Both the position numbers and the translations under genes were made by a program. Below the pieces are notes generated by a model that worked only from the letters and a program-made list of their open reading frames with translations, did no database searches and was not told the DNA's origin. From Erpobdella octoculata (lineage: Eukaryota > Annelida > Clitellata > Hirudinida > Erpobdellidae), in NCBI GenBank assembly GCA_963978895.1, contig OZ022238.1, positions 4,390,652 to 4,454,651 of the forward strand: a DNA stretch of 64,000 nucleotides, in the 5' to 3' direction. Every line of letters starts with the position of its first letter. Position 1 is the first letter of the stretch. This document shows, one piece after another, positions 1 to 13,545 of this stretch.

Positions 1-60
1 TAGCATACGGATAGCCGATATCCGGCCGGATATCCGGATCAACCAAATAACCGGCACATT

Positions 61-895
<835 letters not shown>

Positions 896-1349
896 ATTAT
901 AGAAATATCTTCATACAAAATATTTGCATTAACTTGGTACTACTTCCAAATTAACAATTTTAATAAATTATTTGTAAACAACTTTTTAATTTTTCCTTAT
1001 TTTATAATCAATACAAAGACAAACACAGATTTATTTTGAGACGTCTATTCAACAGCACGAGGCAAATAATAAATAATACATAACAATGAAAACCATATTT
1101 GAAATAATAAATATTTTCAAGAAAAGGTTTTGAAACCAAATGTTTATTTTGTTAAAATGCATGAATGCGCGGCAAATTTTAATATAAATGAACTTGACGC
1201 ATTCTATATGTATGGTATGTTACTAAAGCAGAACATTTATGAAGCTAGGCACCTTTAAAAAAAATTAATAAAACAATTTTGAGCTTTTCTGACTTGTGTT
1301 TCGCATGTGCCTAACATTTTAAAAATTACTCAAATTATTTTTTTTTTAA
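896..1349 (+). other. AT-rich leader of the first channel gene
   Basis: No ORF, repeat or clear core promoter recognised. A T-run just before the ATG at 1350 could be a splice-acceptor-like tract, so an upstream non-coding exon cannot be excluded. Confidence 0.4.
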
Positions 1350-2900
1350 ATGGAACGCCTAAAAAAAGAAAGTGTTAATTTTTTGGAAAATATTTCTGTG
1401 CGTGGCGTGTCGAAAATTTTTAAATCACAAAAAAAATCTTTCAAAATTATGTGGTTTTGTGCTGCTCTTGGATGCTCAGGAATCCTTATTTGGCAACTTG
1501 TTACTATATGCCAAAGTTATTGTTTATATCCTTACAAAACTGCTTATAAAGAATTACCGGCACCAAATATTTTTCCTTCAATAACTATTTGTACCATAAA
1601 GCAATATGGCACTCTTTTTGAAGTTGATTATGACATTTATTTGCGATATTACGAGTATGAAGCCAGAATAAAAAATATAGCTAATTTCAATGACTCAACG
1701 TTTACTAATCTTGTGTCATACTGGAAATATCAAAGTTATTCAAGATCTCTCCCAAAATTTGAAACTGATACTGATTATTTTATTCCATTTCTTGTTGATA
1801 GCATAATGAAAGACTATAATGACAAGCAAGTACGTAATACAAATTGTACGCGGTTAAGACACGAAAATATCTACGACCCATCTTATTATAACTGTCATTT
1901 ATACGAGATTCCAAAACTTTGCAACATTTCAGTGAAATCTCTTACAATGATTTTGCATACAAATATTGAGAGGGCAGCTAATTTTTTTGATCCTCTCTAT
2001 GAACCAGGTATAATGAAAGTGGTTTTATCTTCTCCTAGAAATATGGGCGACATTTCAAAAGGATTTAATATTGGTCCTGGAACTGAGAAGCAAGTAGAGT
2101 TGTCCATGAAAATTAAAACAATTTTAGACAAACCCTACAACAGTGATAGTTGTGAAAGTAAGAAATATATAAATGAATCTTCAGACATTTTTTATAGCAA
2201 ACATATTTGCAAAGCTAAATGTATCCAGGACGCAATTAAAGAAAAATGTAAATGTGTTTCAAAATTTTTTCTTCTTCTTCCAATGTATAACAATGAAGAC
2301 ATGTGTGGTAGCACTACTTTGGCTTTGAGAAACAACAGTTTGAATGCAGAGGCACAATTGAAAGAAACAAAAAAGGCATTCGAACAAATGTTTTGTGAAA
2401 AGGATTTTCCTTACCCTAGTTTACAAAACAGCTGTGAGTCAAATTGTGAAAAACCCTGCGTTGAAACCTTTTATGAACAAACTGCAGTTGACTCGTACGA
2501 TTGGCCACAAATGTCTCAACAAAGCGATTTTTACTTAAAATATATCCATTCTGCTGTACACAAAAGAAATAGTATAGAACAAGGATATTTCAAAGAGCAC
2601 CTACAAGCATACTATAGTTACTGGTCTGGAAATATAACTACAAAAGAACTTGAAGATTTTTTTCGAAAAGATGATAAAATCAGGTCTCGTTTTTTGAAAA
2701 TTAAATTTACTTTACCATTCAATAATACTATTTTCATTACTGATTCACCTGTTTATTCTTGGGATTCAATGCTTGGAATTGTTGGTTGAGTTCTTAGTTT
2801 ATGGATGGGAATTACCATAATGACTTTTGTGGAACTAATTGAATTTTTATTTACTTTAACTGGAGTGATAACAAATCTGATAACTCGTTCTCACAAATGA
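1350..2900 (+). pseudogene. DEG/ENaC-family sodium channel subunit with in-frame TGA in TM2
   Basis: Predicted plasma-membrane cation channel subunit of the degenerin/ENaC/ASIC superfamily, possibly peptide-gated. Visible in order: a short cytosolic N-terminus with Arg-Gly at residues 18-19 where the family has His-Gly; TM1 at about 33-56; the post-TM1 motif FPSITICT (75-82); a cysteine-rich extracellular domain with PGTE at 243-246; cysteines 287, 291, 300 and 302 of the CxxxC...CxC block; and CESNCEKPC at 362-370. The frame reaches 479 residues and stops at TGA (2787-2789) inside TM2. The same frame then continues for 36 codons as VLSLWMGITIMTFVE... to a second TGA at 2898-2900, matching the TM2 and tail of relatives. 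A minus-strand relic at 27.8 kb has glycine at the stop position, so this looks like a single GGA-to-TGA change. The filter motif is GIT rather than the usual GxS. The gene is a single exon. Truncated there, a product would lack the pore. Stop-codon readthrough or a sequencing error are the alternatives. Confidence 0.85.
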
Positions 2901-3004
2901 TATGCTGAAAAGTCACGACATTTATTAGTAAATAAGGAGCGAATAAACTTTAATCTTAGTTATACTTTTTATAGCAGTGAACGACCAGCAATCCAATTTT
3001 GATA

Positions 3005-3010
3005 AATAAA
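3005..3010 (+). promoter_or_regulatory. Candidate polyadenylation signal
   Basis: AATAAA about 105 bases after the distal stop of the first channel gene; another lies at 2942-2947. Chance occurrence is common at this base composition. Confidence 0.3.
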
Positions 3011-3068
3011 ACAGCTTTGACGTAACAATTTGTTTTATTGTGCTTCTTATGTTTATTACCCCGTTTTA

Positions 3069-3232
3069 TGTAACTAATTGATTGTACGATTACACCAATC
3101 TTATGTTACAAACTGAGTGTACAAAATTGCATAATCTTAAGTAACTAATTGAATGTACAAATGCATAATCTCATGTAACTAATTGAATGTACAAATGCAT
3201 AATCTCATGTAACTAATTGAATGCAACACACA
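3069..3232. repeat. 34-bp minisatellite, about 4.5 units
   Basis: Tandem units start with TAACTAATTGAATGTACAAA and end with ATAATCTCATG. The two inner units are identical; the outer ones are diverged. It lies in the 3' flank of the channel gene. Confidence 0.9.
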
Positions 3233-5215
3233 TAGTTTGCGCTTTGTTAACACCATTTTTAGCCGACATTTTGAATTAATACTGAAAAACGTTATTTGAT
3301 ATCTGTAACAAAATGTATTTTAATAACGATGCATTGATATGTTATTTTTCTTAAAATGTTTACTTAACTTTTTAATTTAACAGTAATGCTTCTGTTTTTC
3401 TTTCAAACATATTTACTAATTTATATTTTTGATGTTACTCGTTTTACGTTTTCTTTGTCATATTCTTATGCAAATTTCAATTTATGATATCAAATTTTAG
3501 TGCATTTGACAATAAGTAATATTGAATTTAAAGATGATATTTGCTCTTGTTCAAGAATGTTATTAATTGTAGCAACTTTCAATTAAATAAACAATTTGTT
3601 ACTCAAAGTGAGTTTGTGTTACTTTCATAGTTTTTTTTCAAAAAACACTCTAAGTAAGCAGATTATAGTTCAACGTTTAATTGAAATATTTTTATAAGTT
3701 ACATTTACTGATAATAATTTTTAAAAATATTTATTTTGATGCACGAAAATGCAATTCGCAAAACGTTTTTTTTTTGCTCAAAATTGTTTTTTGTAGACAT
3801 TGAATTGCAATTTGTTGATATTTAATTTAACTGCATGTATTCAAGTTTGAAAATTAACAAAACAAGTTTTATTTAAAAATTTCCAAATTTTATATTTGAA
3901 AATTGGAAAAAAACAAATTTGTTTATGTACGATTTTTTTTTATTTGCTTAAAATACAATGAATAATGTCTGATTTCAATAAAATTTTCCCGATTATATCT
4001 ACGCCCATGTATTCACAAAGAATGAACACTTCTTATGAAGTAAATCACTCACGCGTAGAGTTTCAACAATGTTGACAAATATTTGTTCTTGTTTTGCAAA
4101 TGTTCAAAAAATCATAGAAAATTCATTGATGCGTGTCTCTGTAAAGGAAGATTAAATTTTATTTGTTTCCATGAAAAACAAACATGATATTTGAAAATTG
4201 TTTACTTGCAATGAAAACTAAACCAATGTTGAGAATTATGAATTTGTTATTTATAGTAAACATCAGCTTACACTTTATTCGTGTAATAAAAATGAAATGG
4301 TAAAACTTGCCAATTGTTGTTTTGTTAAAATTGTTCTAACTCTTATTTAGTATGTTTTTGTTACACTCAACACGAATTAAAAAATAAATTTGTATATACT
4401 GTAGTGCGCGCACATCCCTACAGAAGATATAAAAGGAAAGATTGAAATAAAATCATAACAATGGACAATAAACTTTTTAATCATCGACCAATTTCGTGAT
4501 TTGAAAAAGGTCGTTTCAAAATAAAAGTCTGTTAATTGTGTTGCTCGATTTTTATCTAATTCAATATAAGAAGTTACACACTTCAATATTTTTACTTACA
4601 GTTGTAGTATAATTTAGTAAAAACTGAATCAATTTTGAAAATGTAATTTTGCAAATTTATAGAAATTGTCATCAATTCACAACAGAATACAACACATAAA
4701 AATGATCTGAAACAAACAAATTAACAAATGCAAGCAAAAACTGTTTTTTAAAAGCACACTTTCATATATTTAAATTATGCAAATTGTCGCAGCGAAATTT
4801 CATAATTATCCATATTTTAAAAAAAGATAAAAATGTGTAATCATAGTCACGATTACTTAAGACATATATTAATTTTTGCAGGTGTCATCTATTAAATAAT
4901 TCAAAAAATATTAAAATTATTTAAAATATTGATTGAATTATTTTGGACATAATTGAATATTGTTTTCGCAAGTGGCTAAAGTCTATGCTGAACGTTTCAA
5001 TGTGATAAATAGTCCAAAAATTGGTAAAAATCAATTCACAAATTTGACCACAGAGAGATAGAGAAGTCAAGTTGAATTAATGTGTGCATAAACAAAAACG
5101 AACAATAATTTAATTGAAGCGTGTTTAAACGGACAGCTTCACTGGTGCCAAATGCCAATGGTGCATAAAATTAGAAAACGTTAAACTAGACTCCGTTTAT
5201 GTTGAAGAGACTTCA
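3233..5215. other. AT-rich intergenic DNA, nothing recognised
   Basis: Only short chance frames and homopolymer runs. I see no protein similarity or repeat that recurs elsewhere in the window. Confidence 0.5.
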
Positions 5216-5217
5216 GC

Positions 5218-5390
5218 GCTTTATTGGTTATCATATTAAAATGATCAGATTTGTTTTATTTATAAAGCTACTAGCTGTTCTACCATGTATGTTTTGTGTT
5301 CTTTCAATGCCATATAAAATGTACTTATAGGAGTGTGTTAAGTTTCAGTCAATTTATACAGTAAAACAACTACACATCTACCGATTTCGG
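5218..5390 (+). repeat. Diverged copy of the 34.9 kb sequence, with signal-peptide-like frame
   Basis: Alignable base by base with 34904-35065: both have a TCA(T/C)ATTAAAATGAT start followed by a hydrophobic frame (MIRFVLFIKLLAVLP here, MISFFFYFIKLLAFVC there). Here the frame stops after 29 codons. Function unknown. It could be the first exon of a secreted protein family or part of a transposon. Confidence 0.5.
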
Positions 5391-5797
5391 CTGTATTTGT
5401 CTCTGTTCCTGTCATTACTATATATCTGTCCAGATTTTCAAAACTTATGTAGAACCGGATAGTTTAGAAAATAACCAATATTTCTGTTTAGTTTGCAGTG
5501 TACAGGTGATAGGAGAAAACACTGCGAGAAATGTATTGATTTTTAAATAAATACGAGCCCGTGTTGCTTTTCTCGACTTATTCCACTGTTTCTGCTCGTC
5601 TAGTGTGACGCAATATTTGTTTTTTTTTTCATGTCTCTCCATCTTTTGTTCTCCATTGCTTACCTTTTACAGGTAAAATGATTTTTAAAATTCGTCTGAT
5701 TCTGTTTAAAAAAAAATTTTTCCCCTTTTTAAAAAAAATAGCTAAATTAAAAATTCTCGTAAGCCAAATCTTAGAGCTTTTACTTTCAATTATTCGC
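5391..5797. other. Nothing recognised
   Basis: AT-rich with no recurrent or coding-like sequence noted. Confidence 0.4.
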
Positions 5798-5985
5798 TTC
5801 TTTTACTTTCAATTATTCGCTTTCCAAACGCTGTTTTCCATACTCTGGATTTTGTATGCCAGAATTAGCTTCTTCCTTAATTAATTATTCGTTTCCTTTA
5901 CTGTTAAGCGTTCGCTTATCAAACGCTGTTCTCCATACTCTGGATTTTTTATACCAGAATTAGCTTCTTCCTCCTCCCACAAATT
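5798..5985 (+). repeat. Imperfect tandem duplication, about 85-90 bp unit
   Basis: Two head-to-tail units, each carrying CAAACGCTGTT(T/C)TCCATACT, then CTGGATTTT and AGAATTAGCTTCTTCCT. The second unit continues into CCCACAAATTTTTCGTCACT. A relative of this sequence lies in reverse at 46195-46305, so it is part of a dispersed repeat. Confidence 0.8.
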
Positions 5986-6119
5986 TTTCGTCACTCATTA
6001 TATTTTATCCAATTATGAACACTTACGGACGGCTTATTAATAGCGAGGCTTCGGTCACTTGAAATTTGAAAACTTGAACATTGCAACCATAGTAGAGTAC
6101 TGCAAGAGCCATCGTCTCA

Positions 6120-6395
6120 GCTCAGCTCGTTTCATAAACCAAAAATCAAGACCCCGTCCAACCTGTCTAGTTCGGGCCTAAACCGGCCCGTTTTTACAAG
6201 CCTAAAACCCGTATATATTTAGCAAAAACGTTTGGCTCGGCCCGCTTAGCTTCAGGTCCAGCACGACCCGTCTCACGACCATAAATTAACGTCCAGGCCC
6301 GGTCCGTGGAGTAATATAATCAGGTCCAGTTTACTTTCTAGGCAAATATCCAAGTCTGGTTTGTTATTTAGGCAGAAAGGTCGAACTTCAAAACT
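6120..6395. repeat. GGCCCG-rich repeat, fragmentary
   Basis: A GC-rich island with many GGCCCG/CGGGCC-type words in otherwise AT-rich DNA. It shares its style with 36545-36930 and 62345-62420. Such gggccgggcc ends resemble non-autonomous hAT elements known from many eukaryotes. That assignment is inference; no terminal repeats or target duplications were found here. Confidence 0.5.
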
Positions 6396-6819
6396 GGGAA
6401 ACTAATTTTGTACACGTATCTTATTATTCGTCAAGACAAACCTAAATATTGAATTTTAATGTCTTCGCATGTTTATTGTCATTTCAATTTTATTAACCGT
6501 TTGTTTTTTAACTCCCACTATCATTAAAACTGTAGCTGAAACTACAATTTAAAGGTTATTTATATAGAAGCTGCTATAAACTATTCAAACAAAAATCTGA
6601 AAACTACACAAGTTAGAAAATTTATATTATCTTTAGTTGGTTCAACGCTCAATTATAGGAAAACTAAGCTGAACGAAAAAAATGTAGATAGAGTTTTGTA
6701 TGTAGGAAATTTGAACCCAATTGAAATTAACTTGCATTTTTAATTTAAATAAAAACAATAGAAAAGATTCACCTTCAATATCTTCATCATCATCATTATC
6801 ACGACATATACACAATTGA
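6396..6819. other. Nothing recognised
   Basis: AT-rich; a short CATCATCATCATTATC run near 6785. Confidence 0.4.
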
Positions 6820-8900
6820 CGTGTATAGTCTTATTAAAGCGTAACGTTTAAAACAAAAATAGTTTGCTAGATAAAACTGATAAGTTTTACTTTTGTAATT
6901 GATTTTTTTTCTTGCAGTTAGATTGAGCTGAAATTGTTCATTTGTATTAATTTTTGATGATGGTGTTTAGTTTGATCATGAACATGAATTGCTTTAAAGT
7001 TGTTTTTAGGTTTCGCTGTGTGCCTATTTTTGTTTGTGTCGTTTTTGTGTTTGTTTTTCGAAGAGTGCAGTATATAAAAAACGATAGTAAGGATTCGTTA
7101 ACGGTAAAATTTTGTAAACTCCGTTTGAGATGATTTTACTGTTTCCTATTGTCTGGATCTTATTTTTATCGTTCTAATTATTCACACAATAAAAACGAAA
7201 AAATTATAATACATCGGAGATTAGCTAACATCTTGCCACCATTCAAAGTTGGCTATCAACCGTTCTATCCGTATAGCAATTTTATTTAAGCTAAGCATTT
7301 AGCAACCATTTCACTCTTATTTTTTTAGAATTGAAATGGACGAGAAAAATTGCATGAGTTTATGTAAGATTTACAAATCATGCCTAGAGAAGTAAAAGTG
7401 TAAAAGAAAAATACATAAGTACGTTTTTAAAATAAATTTATATTCGATACACATTGAAAATATTTGTACATGTAGTTATATCAATTGTCTGTAGACGAAT
7501 ACAAATAATAGTTGATATTTCCTTTTTTTATTTCTTACATCTCTACTAAAATAGCGCTAAAATTTCTAATAGAACGAAAATTACCCAAAAATGAACAAAA
7601 TAAATTGAATAACATATGGAAACCAATAAAATTAAATTTGCAAAATCAACAAAATAACCAGCAGATAAGTGAATAACTGATTTTTTGCTGCGCCCGCTGA
7701 AGGTGTGCAAGTAGAAAACCGATTAAGTAACTGAAGCAATATTATTACTAAAACTTAAAGTTATTAAACATAAAAAAAACTGTAGTAGGTTAATAAAAAA
7801 GAAAAATAAAAATGTTAACAAAAACTGTTGTTAGTAGCATACTCTCTATAATTGTTAATGTGATAAAACCGCTAACTACCAACTCATTATGTTCAAGCGT
7901 TTACAATTTAAACAGACTCAACGATTTTAGTCGAAAGTGTCTGGTAATGATTTTTTAATTCAAAAATTCAAAAAAATTGATATCTTATTTTTGCAAATAT
8001 TTGCTAACACAAACCAATTTTGAATTTTTAAAATTTAATAATTTTATGTTAAAGTATTACGTTTGTTTGTATATTTTATAAAAATATGTTGTTATTTTGC
8101 ATTGAACTGTTTTTAATAAACTAGTTTAAAAAAAACATACATTTTTTGCAAAAGGTATGCAAAAAAAGTGCAAAAAGCACTGACAGGGTGTTGACAAATA
8201 AATAAATCAGCTAAGTAACTTCAATTGCAAAATTCAACTGCACAAATGTTTTTTTCCGTTAGTTTTAAATTTTGTTAACCATTAAAAAACTAAACACAGT
8301 TTTATTACCAGAACTGAGTGTTTTGCTCAAAGTAACCGCGTTCTAAATACCTGAAGCTCTGAAAACCAATATTTAACTACCAGTAATCTTATCAGTCAGA
8401 GGTTTTTTCATTGTTCTTTGAAATAATAGAGCATATAACACGTACTTATTTGTGCGCAAATTAATTTAAAGATCACAGAATTTAACTATAGTGATTATTA
8501 TGATTTTTAAAGTTTTTTTTTTATAAAAAGATGTCATCGTTGTTCCAAAACTTAATTAAACGCAATTGTCGCATATGTTTTTTAAAGCCCAATGATACAG
8601 ATATTGAAGAACTCTGTGCAACTTTTAGTGTTTTATGATTTGTTAATACTATAACTATTATTTAATTTATTTTAAATGTTTGATAACATAAACATAATTA
8701 CGTTACTAGATATGGGTGATAATATAGTAGAAGCATTATATTAACTAACTTTCATGCTCATCACACCATTTCTGATAAAAAAAACAATGTTCTTGTTAGA
8801 CCAAATAAATGAGAATTGACTGTGGACACAACATTGATGATGTTAGAGTTAATTTTTCTACATACAAAATGCTAATTATTACAAATACTATATCTTGTTA
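6820..8900 (+). repeat. Long dispersed repeat family G, copy A
   Basis: Co-linear with 23940-26350 (copy B) across about 2 kb; for example the shared stretches ACCATTCAA(A/G)GTTGGCTATC and CTACTAAAATAGCGCTAAAA. Near 8371-8415 it contains the core that recurs throughout the window, CAATATTTAACTACCAG followed by ATCTTATCAGTCAG. No protein is encoded. The matching internally deleted copy C at 22.6 kb implies a mobile or otherwise multiplied unit. Confidence 0.85.
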
Positions 8901-9184
8901 AAACAATTTTTTTTTAATTTTTATGTTGTTCATCTGAAAACAAAAATATATTAATATCAGCACTTTTAAAAATTAGTGATGCTTTACTGATTAACAACTT
9001 TGAAAATAAAAAGAAAATGGCTCTAACAACAACACAGTTTTTTAAAATTCTCATTTGACACTTGCTAAACCATGGTTTACTATACGACATACCTTAAAGC
9101 GACTGCTAGACACAATGCAACTAAAAAGGTTACCGAAAGCTAATGTGTATAAAAGAAAACAGTTATTTATACCCTAACCTTGAA

Positions 9185-9203
9185 GTCATCAGTGGTGTTT
9201 TTC
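9185..9203 (+). repeat. Core motif ATCAGTGGTGTTTTT
   Basis: An isolated copy of the CAGTCAGTGGTGTTTT core found in family G and E members. A TATAAAAG lies about 30 bases upstream at 9150. Confidence 0.5.
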
Positions 9204-9435
9204 AATAATAGCGCTAAAACAATATAGAGCAATAGAAAGAAAGCTATAAAAACATAATTAAAAAACAAATTAATTTTATAATGATAACGTTTTTATGATT
9301 TTTTGTTTTTATAAGTTTTTATTACTGATGATCAAAATAAATAAGTCAATTGAGATACCAGATGACTTTGCCGTTCAGTTTTTCAAGGAATAGTTGTATG
9401 TTAAGACTATGGTTTTAGCTTTAGATAATAACACT

Positions 9436-9695
9436 AACTTGTTTGAGTGTTTTGTGACGTGTTTGTGTGGCGCGAAACAAGTGTCTGTGTATTTTGTTTC
9501 TGTTTGGGGCAAAGGGAAAGAGGACGCTGAAAGCACAAGGCTTGCGTAGACACATGGCTTGATTTACTCTAACGCGCCAACTACTATTGTGCATTAATTA
9601 AGTTCGACAGGCAGACATATAGACCTTTTTTCAGCTAATAATTTGACCAGCCTCGGATGTACCTCATGGTATCGCTGCTGCACCCCAGGGCTCAT
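9436..9695 (-). repeat. Diverged copy of the 295-bp element U
   Basis: In reverse orientation it parallels 22927-23221: the words GCTGAAAGCACAAGGCTTGC, CGCCAACTACT and TTAAGTTCGACA appear in the same order and spacing as in the reverse complement of that insertion. It is the second-best copy of this short element. Confidence 0.7.
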
Positions 9696-9704
9696 GATCC
9701 ACAC

Positions 9705-10055
9705 ATCCTTATATATTGTTTTTGAGCTGGTAATAACTCGTCTACTTATATCATGTTTTCTGAGTTTTTAGTAGCTCGTTAATTTGCATATATAATGTTT
9801 TCTTAGTTGTTAATAATTTGTGAATCTACTTACACAATGTTTTCTGAATTTTTAAGAGCTTGTGAATCTTCATATATACTGTTTTCTGAATTGTAGAAAG
9901 TTCGTAAATCTATATAATATCTACATATATAATATTTGATGCCTAGGTAATCTACTTATATAATTTCTACTTATATAATGTTTTCTGAGTTGTTAAACGT
10001 GAATCTAGAAATACTAGATAAAACTTTCTACTTATATAATGTTTTATGAGTTACT
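9705..10055. repeat. Degenerate tandem array, about 50-bp unit
   Basis: About seven imperfect repeats of TCTACTTATATAATGTTTTC followed by TGAGTTGTTAATAACTCGTGAA, with variable spacing. Confidence 0.8.
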
Positions 10056-10179
10056 TCGTATGGGACAAATTTAACTCGTTAAAAACATCGTTGGAGCCTG
10101 ACGTTTATTCGTGCCGAGTGGACTATACAAATTGACATTTGGCACGGTTTAGTCATTTGTGTTCTGTCTTACAAAATGT

Positions 10180-10325
10180 AAGACATTTTCGCCCTCCCCG
10201 AACATATTTTCTAAGCACTCCCACCGGACAGAACCTAGTACATCCTCCGGATATTTCCCCCAAACATTCCCACCTGACAGGCCCAAAGACATCGCCCGGG
10301 CATTTCCCCCAGGGTTGGACATTTT
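10180..10325 (-). repeat. GC-rich degenerate tandem repeat, two to three units
   Basis: On the minus strand two units of about 50 bases can be laid over each other, each starting GGGGGAAATnnCCGG followed by GGTGGGANTG; a third is partial. It is out of character with the surrounding AT-rich DNA. Two overlapping short frames on the plus strand are by-products. Confidence 0.55.
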
Positions 10326-10339
10326 TCACTCTTTCGTAA

Positions 10340-11900
10340 GATTTTTTTTTTCATGATATGACGTTTTCTCTAACAGATGAAAATAAATAAAATGATGTAA
10401 TAGTAACAATTTGTGGTTTAGCAAAATTGTTTCTTGCATGCCATAAATAAAATTTATTTTCGGTGTGATCCTTATCAGATTTATTGTAGTTTTCATTTGG
10501 TCCAAACGTAATTGTTTTTGATCTTGAAGAAACTTTACATTTTTGTAATCATGCCCTCAATAGTGACAGGTTGTTAAATATAAACTTTTGAAAAACTCAA
10601 TAACGGTGAAAAAATTTAATGGCATCGTTGCATTCACAAAAAAATCGTTGCTCAAACTAAAAAAAGTAAGTTATTTGGCTTGAATTTTACATAGAATTAT
10701 GAATTTATAATTCAGCTTTGAAATACAAAAAATAATACTGAATAAGCTTGGGTTTCAGGTTTTAAAATGGTATAATATTAACTCGGCAGCTAACAATTGC
10801 TAAATAAATGCATCTGTACTAACAAATGTAAATTTATTTGCATGACTGGTTTGTTTTGTTTTTCAAAGAACTTAATAAATTCTTTTGAAACAAATTCTTA
10901 AAATAAATATTACCTAGAAAAAAGCTCAATGTTCAGTTTACAACAATAATTTTGATGGAAACAGAAAAGTGTGTACTTCTATGCACGAAATATAAAAAAA
11001 AGCATTGAGGTTGAATCAAACTGAAAGTTGTATGTAAAAAAACTAGTAATCAATTTTTAGTTTGATTAAAGAAAGTGGTATTTAATTTTTAAAGTAACAA
11101 AATTAATTACAAAATGCTTGTTTATTCCATATTGATTCGAAAGTTTCAATCCTTACATATTTTCTATATTCCGTATTTAGAAAATTGAGATCAATATTTT
11201 AAAAATATTTTATATTGTCTGTGTTTGCTTGTTTGCTTGAACCATACGTTTGGATCTTTTACTACGTAAAAAACCCAACGTCCCGTTATACAATCGATTT
11301 GCAATTATGTGAGTTTATTTGCCGTTGCCAATTTCACATTCTGTTGAAGTTTCAATATTATTGGAGAAAATAAGATTAAATCATAAAAAACAAAAAAAAA
11401 CTTTTAACAAATTGTCAAAAATTACAAGTTTTATGTTTGGAAACAAACCATCACTTTTTAATTTATATTAATTTTTAATTTATATTAATTTTAAAATATA
11501 AAAAAATATAATAAACAATTTGTTCATTTATACTGATTCGTTAATTTCTGATATTTTCAATCTAGAAATGCTTCACATATTAAGTCTTTAGAAGACTGTG
11601 GAACAAGCAAAAGATAATTTAAAAAATTAAAAACATGCCTTTAAACAGTTATAAATTGTATAGTGACATCCTAATTGTATAGATTTTACACTAATAGTTT
11701 CTAATGCATATTGCAAAAAAAACATTAATTTAAAGTGTTTTTTAAACCATATTAATAACACGTGTTCACAGATTTTATGCAGACTCAGATAAAGATGAAT
11801 GACGTACCGACTAACGTTAACTCTAAAACATAGACAATCACCGTGTCTGTTAACAAATCAACTTAAGGAGAAGCAGTAAAGAAAAAGAGCGTATTGGTTA
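10340..11900. other. AT-rich intergenic DNA, nothing recognised
   Basis: No gene or recurrent repeat found beyond simple A/T runs. Confidence 0.5.
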
Positions 11901-11904
11901 CTTC

Positions 11905-11990
11905 TTTGATTGACTAATGTCTGTATCTGTCTGAGACAATTAAGACGGTATGTTGAGTGTTTTTGTATGTGTTCATGTGTGTGTGTTTGT
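11905..11990 (-). repeat. Element U fragment
   Basis: Shares GTCTGTATCTGTC followed by ACAATTAAGACGGTATG and a GTGTGTGTGT tail with the reverse complement of the 3' part of the 22927-23221 insertion. Confidence 0.6.
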
Positions 11991-12933
11991 TTGTCACAAA
12001 ACCAGGATAGGTTTGATTGTTTTTTTTACTTGTTGAAAATTTTTTTTTTTATCTAGATTTGTTAAAAACGGGGTTCAAAAAACTAGAGTAAATACATTTA
12101 AAAAAGAAATATTTATTAATGCTAAAAGATTAGCCCCTACACATTCAAAACAATAAAATCTAATGGTACTATAGAGGTATTACATTGCGATACGGTAATA
12201 CCAACTTTACCGTGGCTGAAACGATAGCGACGTCCAGCAGGCAAAACGTATCCTATTTAAGCAAATAAGATTTTTCATTCAATGGTGTCTTCTCAATAAA
12301 TTTTTATTACGAAAAAAAACCAAATACAACGTTGTTTAAAGTTTATCAGCGTCGATAAAAATGTTTTATTAAGGTCTATTATGCACAGAGTTGAAACATT
12401 ATTAAAAAGTATTTGTCAATGATTTGCGAGTTCTTTAATATCATAAAAAACCACTTAAATACGCATGTAGCATTTGAGGAATCAAAGTTGATGTTTAAAA
12501 ATTAAAGGATGATTATAAAAATCAGGAATGATTACACATTCAGAAACATATATAAATAGTTATGTTTATATGATTTATTTATTAATAAGCTTATTTATTT
12601 GTTACAACGGGTTATCACTAATTACAATTATAATGTTCTCAAGAGGAAGTGTATATTAGACATTTGTTAAAAACGATTTTCTACTAGTTGTTTTGAAATG
12701 TAACTAGAATTCTATTGGAAATCTTAAATTTTAAAAACTACACCTCAAAATGATAACTAACGGTTTTGTCAATGTTTCCGTACATGAGAAAATTGTTTTA
12801 GCTGAAAAAAAAACTAAATATTGAATCATAATAGTTTTAAATCAACAAAAATAAAGTGGCATTTTGTATTTTAGCAACAGTTAGCTCAGATAGTTTTACC
12901 TAACTAAACTAAAACAAACAAGATAACAGAAAA
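11991..12933. other. Nothing recognised
   Basis: AT-rich; no coding or repeat signal that I can support. Confidence 0.4.
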
Positions 12934-13090
12934 GTCCGCCTTGCGTTGCAAGCCAATTCCAAACTTGGAAAAAGAAGGAAGGAACAGTTAAAAATATTAA
13001 ATTATGATCTGCGACATGAAGAATTTTGGTATTTTTAAATAACGTTTGAACAGTTATAAAACGTTAAAAACATTATAACGTTATAAACTA
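12934..13090 (+). repeat. Family C short interspersed repeat, diverged
   Basis: Starts GTCCGCCTTGCGTTGCAAGC, then AAACTTGG, AATTATGATC and GACATGAAG. It is the same order of blocks as at 44002 (plus) and 23890 (minus). Confidence 0.7.
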
Positions 13091-13454
13091 TTATAAAAAT
13101 TAGGAAAAGATAGCAGGAAAAAACGAAAATTTTGTTTATCCAGTGTAAGCAATTTGCGAGTTAATAAAACGGTGGAAATACACATTTATTCATTTACACA
13201 TCTGTTTCATGAATTTTTTCCAGCAGGTAAAAAATAGAAAATAACTTTTGATCTCACTTTTTATATTTACAAGAAAGTTGTCTCAGGATTGTTTTGTGCG
13301 GTACATGTTGATGTGGGATATATGATGGAGAAAATTTATTCCTTTTCTCATAATTGGTCATTTCTTAAAAACACCTTTGAAGAACCTGTCAAGTTAAAGA
13401 TTCTCATTCTTAATATACAGTAAGTCTTGTATTACAAAATAAAATACAAATTAG

Positions 13455-13545
13455 CTCGTGGAGCGAGTGGGGACGGGGAAGCAACCCGGAGTGGGAAAAC
13501 GACCAGGAAAGCGAGCGAGGTGCTGAAGTGAAAAAAATGAAATTC
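13455..13545 (-). repeat. Family A fragment
   Basis: GC-rich GAGCGAG/GGGAAAACGACC/GGAAAGCGAGCG words, the reverse of the pyrimidine tract of family A. It is separated by AT-rich DNA with no other recognised feature (13091-13454 and 13546-14005). Confidence 0.55.

Noticed and set aside
10139..10356. Two overlapping 65-codon frames
   Set aside because: Lie in a GC-rich degenerate tandem repeat; no domain.
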